Positions 5,114 to 8,579 of a stretch of 8,579 nt of DNA are shown here, one piece after another. The notes under the pieces are model-generated. The model ran no database searches, was not told where the DNA came from, and saw nothing but the letters and a program-made list of their open reading frames with translations. Numbering within the stretch: position 1 is the stretch's first letter; every line of letters begins with the position of its first letter. The DNA comes from Thermomicrobiales bacterium (GTDB lineage: Bacteria; Chloroflexota; Chloroflexia; Thermomicrobiales; UBA6265): contig JAUJMG010000156.1 of assembly GCA_030446955.1 (NCBI GenBank), forward strand, positions 1 through 8,579, given 5' to 3'. A program made the translations under genes and the position numbers.

Positions 5114-6208
5114 TTATGTCGAAGGTGTGCTGACGGTTGGGGTTCCCATCGTCGCGGTATCGCCCAAGAAGACGATCTGGTGCGGGCCGGCCAGAGCCGG
5201 ATCCTCAATCTCGGCCACGACCTCCAGCCGCTCCGGGTCGATCACCGCCACCCGATTGCTCCCCTTGGCGGTCGCGTAGACCCGCCCGTCCGGACCGACC
5301 CCGACCCCGTGCGGTTCCTCCCCGACGGCCACGTAGCCGACGACCTCGTTCGTCGCCACGTCGATCGCCGAGACGGTGCCGCCGTCCTTGTTGGCGACAA
5401 ACATGCACCCGGTCCCAGGGTGGAACGCGATCGCGTGCGGGGCCAGCCCCTGGGTCGGGTGCTGCTCGACCTGGGTCTCAACGGCGAACGTCTCCGCGTC
5501 GATCACCGTCACCTGGGTCGCCTTGCCGCCCGTGTTGACGGCGTAGCCCCAGCGGCCGTCGGGTGTGAAGCCCACGTTGTTCGGCCGGTCACCGGCGGCG
5601 CCGGTCGTCTCGAGCGGCTCACCGATCACGGCACGCTCCCGGGCGTCGACGCGAAGGACGAAGCCAGGCGCCTCCTTGGGCCGGTTGGTGATCCAGAGTT
5701 CCCGGGTGCCGGGCCGGAGCGCCAGTCCATGCGGGGTGTCGAACCCCTCGTCTCGGCCCAGGACGACCTCCGGCTCGCTCAAGTCGGCCGGGTCGTAGGC
5801 GTAGACGGCGCTCTCCCCCTCGTCGGCGAGCCAGACGAGCCCGTCGGCCAGGGCCAGCCAGTGGATCTCCGTGGGCTCGCCGGGCATGACACGCTCGACG
5901 AGCTTCGGGGCGACCGGGTCGGTCACATCGACGACGACGAGGCTGCCGCTCTTGGTGCCGACGTAGAGCCGGCGACCGGCCGGGTCGAAGGCGGCCAGGT
6001 GCGGCGCGTCAAAGGCACCCCCGAGGTCGTCCGAGCTGATGGCACGACCGGCGGCGGGGTCGATCAGGGCAAGCGAATTGCCGTCCTCGTTGACCACGAC
6101 GCCGACCGTGGTCGAGGCTTGCTCGGCGGTGGCGGAGGTCGAGCCGGCGACTGCGCCGCCCAGCGTGAGCAGCGCGACGACCAGGGAGAGATGAAGCCAG
6201 CGTTCCAT
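5114..6208 (-). CDS. Secreted YVTN/YncE-like beta-propeller protein
   Basis: A complete 364-residue protein. Its start ATG 6208-6206 is backed by a strong AGGAGGAGGA site (6225-6216). Residues 1-28 are a Sec signal peptide (hydrophobic LSLVVALLTLGGAVAG, likely cleavage after ATA-28), so it acts outside the membrane. The mature part consists of repeated strands of the lactonase/YVTN seven-bladed-propeller type. P-H/N turns recur at about 69, 159, 209, 257, 299 and 342, several continuing as xxxFxPxG or xxxGPDG, and strands such as VTVIDAETFAVETQV, SAIDVATNEVVGYVAVG and VAVIDPERLEVVAEI are typical YncE repeats. Such proteins are mostly binding or scaffold proteins; a few relatives act on lactones or quinone cofactors, and I see no catalytic motif to support that here. 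A short Thr/Pro tail (GTPTVSTPST) ends it. It appears to be a single-gene unit with its own terminator. Fold firm, role unknown. Confidence 0.88.
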   Translation of the reverse strand: MERWLHLSLVVALLTLGGAVAGSTSATAEQASTTVGVVVNEDGNSLALIDPAAGRAISSDDLGGAFDAPHLAAFDPAGRRLYVGTKSGSLVVVDVTDPVAPKLVERVMPGEPTEIHWLALADGLVWLADEGESAVYAYDPADLSEPEVVLGRDEGFDTPHGLALRPGTRELWITNRPKEAPGFVLRVDARERAVIGEPLETTGAAGDRPNNVGFTPDGRWGYAVNTGGKATQVTVIDAETFAVETQVEQHPTQGLAPHAIAFHPGTGCMFVANKDGGTVSAIDVATNEVVGYVAVGEEPHGVGVGPDGRVYATAKGSNRVAVIDPERLEVVAEIEDPALAGPHQIVFLGDTATMGTPTVSTPST

Positions 6209-6215
6209 GCCTCGT

Positions 6216-6225
6216 TCCTCCTCCT
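6216..6225 (-). promoter_or_regulatory. Ribosome binding site of the beta-propeller gene
   Basis: AGGAGGAGGA on the minus strand, ending 7 bases before ATG 6208-6206. It is the strongest such site in the window and suggests high translation. Confidence 0.7.
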
Positions 6226-6314
6226 GCGGGGCTGACTCGACGGACGTGCCGGCGAGTCAGATGCGGTTCGTCGTGGACGCAGCCGCTCCGGCCGCGCCGT
6301 TCGCCGCGAATCAG

Positions 6315-6419
6315 TCAGGGGGGCGATATGGCTGGGTCGAACTCGGAGGGGTGGCTCACCCCTTCTCCGTCCCGCCGGTCACCAGCACCCGCCGATCGGG
6401 GACACCCAGGATTTACCAT
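6315..6419 (-). CDS. Possible 34-residue small ORF upstream of the beta-propeller gene
   Basis: ATG 6419-6417 follows a perfect AGGAGG (6433-6428) by 8 bases and runs 34 codons to TGA 6317-6315, 106 bases before the beta-propeller start. The product (MVNPGCPRSAGAGDRRDGEG and on to EFDPAISPP) is hydrophilic, rich in Gly, Pro, Asp and Arg, with no membrane segment or known motif. The only arguments for it are the ribosome binding site and its position as a possible leader ORF. The chance of a spurious ORF is substantial. Confidence 0.25.
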   Translation of the reverse strand: MVNPGCPRSAGAGDRRDGEGVSHPSEFDPAISPP

Positions 6420-6675
6420 CGCGCAGACCTCCTGGAGATTCGCTCTCCGTCGGACAAGGTCTCCAGGGCTGTGATTAGCGTGCATGGCGGCAGAGGGTAG
6501 GTGGCCGATCGCGAGTGGTGCGGAGCCGACGCCGATCGCCGGGAAACGTTCAACAGGCCCGGCTGTGTGCCGAATCGAGAAGAGCACCCGACGGATGTGT
6601 GCCGTCAACGGAAACCCTATATCGTCAACCTGTTCCACACGACATTCAGGTCGACAATGGGTTGATGGGGAATAT

Positions 6676-6700
6676 GGCCGCGGGGGCAGTCCCGTCGGCC
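6676..6700 (-). terminator. Terminator hairpin of the small exported protein gene
   Basis: GGCCGCGGG (6676-6684) pairs with CCCGTCGGCC (6691-6700) in a 9-bp stem with one bulged base and a 6-nt loop, 14 bases past the TAA stop. The minus strand continues ATATTCC, a short A/T-rich stretch. A plausible intrinsic terminator. Confidence 0.5.
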
Positions 6701-6714
6701 CCAGGGATCACCAC

Positions 6715-7008
6715 TTACTCGCTCCGCTGGCTCGGGAGCACCGGGTTGCGGTGGTAGCAGCCGAACTCGCCATCCCCGTCGAAGTCGTGCAGGTGCGGCA
6801 CTGGACCCCGCTTGCCCGTCCCGAGGGTTCCGGCATTGCAGGCCGCGTCGGGGAGCCGCTGGGTGTCGGCAAGGGCCACCTCGGTCGGGAGCGTCAAGGC
6901 GGCGACTGCGACGATGGCAATCGCGCCGAGCCGAATGCGTTGCAGCAGAGACCCGCTCCTGCAGGCAGTCTTGGGCTGAGGGTTCCGCCGGTCCAGTCGT
7001 CGCACCAT
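6715..7008 (-). CDS. Small secreted protein with DxDGDG loop and two cysteines
   Basis: A complete 97-residue protein of unknown function. ATG 7008-7006 follows AAGGAGG (7023-7017) by 8 bases, which makes it a real gene despite its size. A long basic N-region (with RR and RxR) leads into a hydrophobic stretch at about residues 27-40 (LGAIAIVAVAALTL). Cleavage probably follows ALA-47, leaving a mature chain of only 50 residues. That chain has two cysteines (Cys57 in DAACNAGT, Cys84 in FGCYHRNP), which could form a disulfide outside the cell, and HDFDGDGEF (Asp75, Asp77, Asp79), which has the DxDxDG pattern of calcium-binding loops. Calcium binding is inference; a single short loop may be structural only. 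The neighbour upstream on the same strand is a LuxR-type regulator, 204 bp away, which could control it. Confidence 0.7.
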   Translation of the reverse strand: MVRRLDRRNPQPKTACRSGSLLQRIRLGAIAIVAVAALTLPTEVALADTQRLPDAACNAGTLGTGKRGPVPHLHDFDGDGEFGCYHRNPVLPSQRSE

Positions 7009-7116
7009 CGCAACGTCCTCCTTCGTGCTGCCCCGCGGCTCCGCGCCCGAGGCGCTTGCCCTGCCCCCGATCTCTATCAGGGACTCATAGCCATCATCCG
7101 GGCCGCCCTCAGATCC

Positions 7117-7181
7117 CGCATCGTCAGAAAGTCGTATTTGGCGCGAGGGTGGCAGGGCGGTCGCCTGCGCAAAACTACGTA
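7117..7181 (-). promoter_or_regulatory. Pair of similar ~20-bp sites upstream of the small exported protein gene
   Basis: On the minus strand TACGTAGTTTTGCGCAGGCG (7181-7162) and TACGACTTTCTGACGATGCG (7136-7117) share 12 of 20 bases (TACG, TT, TG and GCG in register). Their starts are 45 bases apart. The first contains the palindrome CTACGTAG (7175-7182). They lie between the LuxR-type regulator and the small exported protein gene and may be binding sites or parts of a promoter. The similarity is modest. Confidence 0.3.
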
Positions 7182-7212
7182 GGCGGGGGACCCAATCCGG
7201 GGAGACGAGGAG

Positions 7213-8579
7213 CTAGGCCAGGCCGAGGCGGCGGGCGGCGGAAACAGCGGCCGTGCGAGAGCTCACGTCGAGCTTGCTGAGGATGGCGGTGACATGGGTG
7301 CCGACGGTGCGCGGGCTGATGAACAGGGCCTCGGCGATCTCGCGGTTAGATCTCCCCTCGGCGATCAGGCGCAGCACGTCCCGTTCGCGATGCGTGAGGC
7401 CGTGCGTTGCGATGGAACCGGGCGATGGGACGGCGGAGGCCGCAATCACTACATCTGGCCCGGCATCCAGCTGGAACGCGTCGGAGACCGCCTCCCCCCA
7501 GGGCATCGCTCGCCCCTCAGCGTACGCGGCCGCGAACGTCGCCTCGCCCAGGGCGACACGAGCCGAGACGATGGCTTGGTCGTAGAGGGCCTGCTCGGGC
7601 AGCCGTGGGGCAAGCCTTGCCTCCTCTCGCAACGTCTCGGCCGCCCCGAACAGCCGCGCCCCTCGCGCGTAGTGTCCGCGCCTGACTGCCAACGTGGCCA
7701 CGCCTGAGAGCACGGCGGCGATGCCATCCTGGAACCTCTGCTCGGACCAGAGACGGCCGCTCTCCGTGTAGAGCTCCGTGCCCCGGTCCAGATCCCCCAG
7801 ATCCAGCGCGACGTGCCCGAGATAGGTGAGTGCGAAGGCGGCGCCGAAGATGTCGTTGTGTTCTCCCTGTAACACGAGTGCTTCCCTGCATCGCGCCTCA
7901 GCACGGGCGTGATCGCTCTGGCCCCAGGCAACGATCCCGAGGTGGACGAGCGTGAGGCCAGTCCAGGTGGCATCACCGGCTCCTTGGAAGAGGGCAAGCG
8001 CCTCCTCGAAGTGCGACGCCGCCAAGTCGTAGTCGCCGGCCGCCTCCTCCAGTAGCGCCAACAGGTAAAGCGCCACCGCGATGCCCGTCGCAGCCTCCAA
8101 AGCGCGGCAGAGCTGCAGGGCCTGCGTGGCCAGGTGGACGGCGCGCAGGTCATTGCCGTGGTGGTGCTCCAGCAGGGCGGCTCCGACCAGCGCCTTCGCA
8201 CGGGCAGACCCCGCGGGCTCCGTACCGGCGAGCGCTTGCTCAAGCCAGTCCCGCCCCTCCGTCAGGTACCCGCGCAGGTACCAGAACCGCCACAAAGCCC
8301 CGGCAAGGCGGAGCGCCGCTTCGGGGTCACCGTCCGGGAGGAACCATGCGAACACCGCGCGAAGGTTGTCGCGCTCGGCCCCAAGTCGATCCAGCCACGC
8401 CACCTGCTCTGGACCGGGGATGTGCCGCTCTGCTTCCTCCGCCAGGGACAAGTAGTGGACCGCATGGGATGCCCGAGTTGCTCGCTCCTCGCCGCTCGCC
8501 GCCAGCTGCTCCAGCGCGAACTCGCGGATCGTCTCCAGCATAGCGAAGCGCGGCTCGCCGTCCGGACCCTCCTCCTGGC
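7213..8579 (-). CDS. LuxR-family regulator with TPR domain, N-terminal part outside window
   Basis: The minus-strand frame is open from the right edge to TAG 7215-7213, giving the last 454 residues of a larger regulator. It enters at QEEGPDGEPRFAMLETIREFALEQL, the block that in COG3903-type regulators follows an NB-ARC/AAA-like ATPase domain. The ATG at 8541 lies inside that block and is not the start. About 300 residues of helical TPR-like repeats follow (ALRLAGALWRFWYLRGYLTEGRDWLEQAL, YDLAASHFEEALALFQGAGD, DHARAEARCREALVL). The C-terminal 61 residues (7216-7398) are a GerE/LuxR helix-turn-helix: LTHRERDVLRLIAEGRSNREIAEAL, then ISPRTVGTHVTAILSKL. Such proteins are thought to bind a ligand or partner through the TPRs, use ATP binding as a switch, and activate transcription. 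The adjacent small exported protein gene is a candidate target. Family sure; signal and targets unknown. Confidence 0.92.
   Translation of the reverse strand, partial: QEEGPDGEPRFAMLETIREFALEQLAASGEERATRASHAVHYLSLAEEAERHIPGPEQVAWLDRLGAERDNLRAVFAWFLPDGDPEAALRLAGALWRFWYLRGYLTEGRDWLEQALAGTEPAGSARAKALVGAALLEHHHGNDLRAVHLATQALQLCRALEAATGIAVALYLLALLEEAAGDYDLAASHFEEALALFQGAGDATWTGLTLVHLGIVAWGQSDHARAEARCREALVLQGEHNDIFGAAFALTYLGHVALDLGDLDRGTELYTESGRLWSEQRFQDGIAAVLSGVATLAVRRGHYARGARLFGAAETLREEARLAPRLPEQALYDQAIVSARVALGEATFAAAYAEGRAMPWGEAVSDAFQLDAGPDVVIAASAVPSPGSIATHGLTHRERDVLRLIAEGRSNREIAEALFISPRTVGTHVTAILSKLDVSSRTAAVSAARRLGLA

Larger units (their letters stand above)
6209..6714. other. 506-bp intergenic region between the small exported protein and beta-propeller genes
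   Basis: From the right it holds the terminator hairpin of the small exported protein gene (6676-6700), then about 200 bp with nothing recognisable, the inverted repeat 6431-6467 with the possible 34-codon ORF (6315-6419), and the ribosome binding site of the beta-propeller gene. No convincing -35/-10 pair was found for the beta-propeller, although one must lie here if the gene is transcribed alone. Confidence 0.5.

Noticed and set aside
5180..6235. A 351-codon plus-strand open frame opposite the beta-propeller gene
   Set aside because: It is antisense to the signal-bearing, repeat-containing propeller; its Arg/Asp/Val-rich product shows no domain and no ribosome binding site.
5052..6318. 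Direct repeat GAATCAGTCAG (5052-5062 and 6308-6318) bracketing the beta-propeller gene, which could suggest a mobile cassette
   Set aside because: An 11-mer repeated once within 8.6 kb is expected by chance several times, the flanks differ, and there is no transposase or integrase.
1..8579. CRISPR array, tRNA/rRNA gene, insertion sequence or prophage attachment site
   Set aside because: No regularly spaced repeats, no cloverleaf with a CCA end or rRNA core sequences, and no transposase or integrase motifs were seen on either strand.

Overview
The window looks like GC-rich chromosomal DNA from a free-living bacterium. AGGAGG-type ribosome binding sites, exported proteins with Thr/Pro tails, a large TPR-LuxR regulator and an FtsX-type ABC permease relic together suggest a member of the Chloroflexota (Thermomicrobia / Sphaerobacter-like). 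An actinobacterial origin cannot be excluded from the sequence alone. This placement is inference.

Layout. (1) 1-855, plus strand: the C-terminal ~284 codons of an M81 (MlrC-like) metallopeptidase, cut by the left window edge and followed by a 14-bp inverted repeat. (2) 1104-2303, minus strand: the decayed remains of an ABC transporter operon. It consists of the tail of a MacB/LolD-type ATPase and, downstream, the N-terminal third of an FtsX-type permease broken by several frameshifts. (3) 2372-4174, minus: a complete Tat-exported amidase-signature enzyme with a Ser-Ser-Lys triad, starting at a GTG behind a strong Shine-Dalgarno. (4) 4346-4705, minus: a 119-aa single-domain cupin resembling the metal-dependent (R)-hydroxynitrile-lyase-like cupins, with a good sigma70-type promoter containing a perfect palindrome. 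(5) 5114-6208, minus: a secreted YVTN/YncE-like beta-propeller followed by a strong hairpin. (6) 6715-7008, minus: a small secreted protein with a DxDGDG loop and two cysteines. (7) 7213 to the right edge, minus: the TPR and LuxR-HTH part of a large regulator whose N-terminal ATPase half lies outside the window.

Apart from the peptidase, all genes and relics lie on the minus strand, but most are separated by 170-500 bp gaps with their own hairpins and ribosome binding sites. They therefore look like single-gene units rather than one operon. The cupin-amidase pair (171 bp gap) is the only plausible co-functional couple. I found no clear new defence system, mobile element, RNA gene or CRISPR array. 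The points most worth a second look are the decayed ABC operon, the repeated GACTGTAC sites between cupin and amidase, the palindromic cupin promoter, a 34-codon ORF whose ribosome binding site overlaps an inverted repeat, and the small exported protein beside the LuxR-type regulator.
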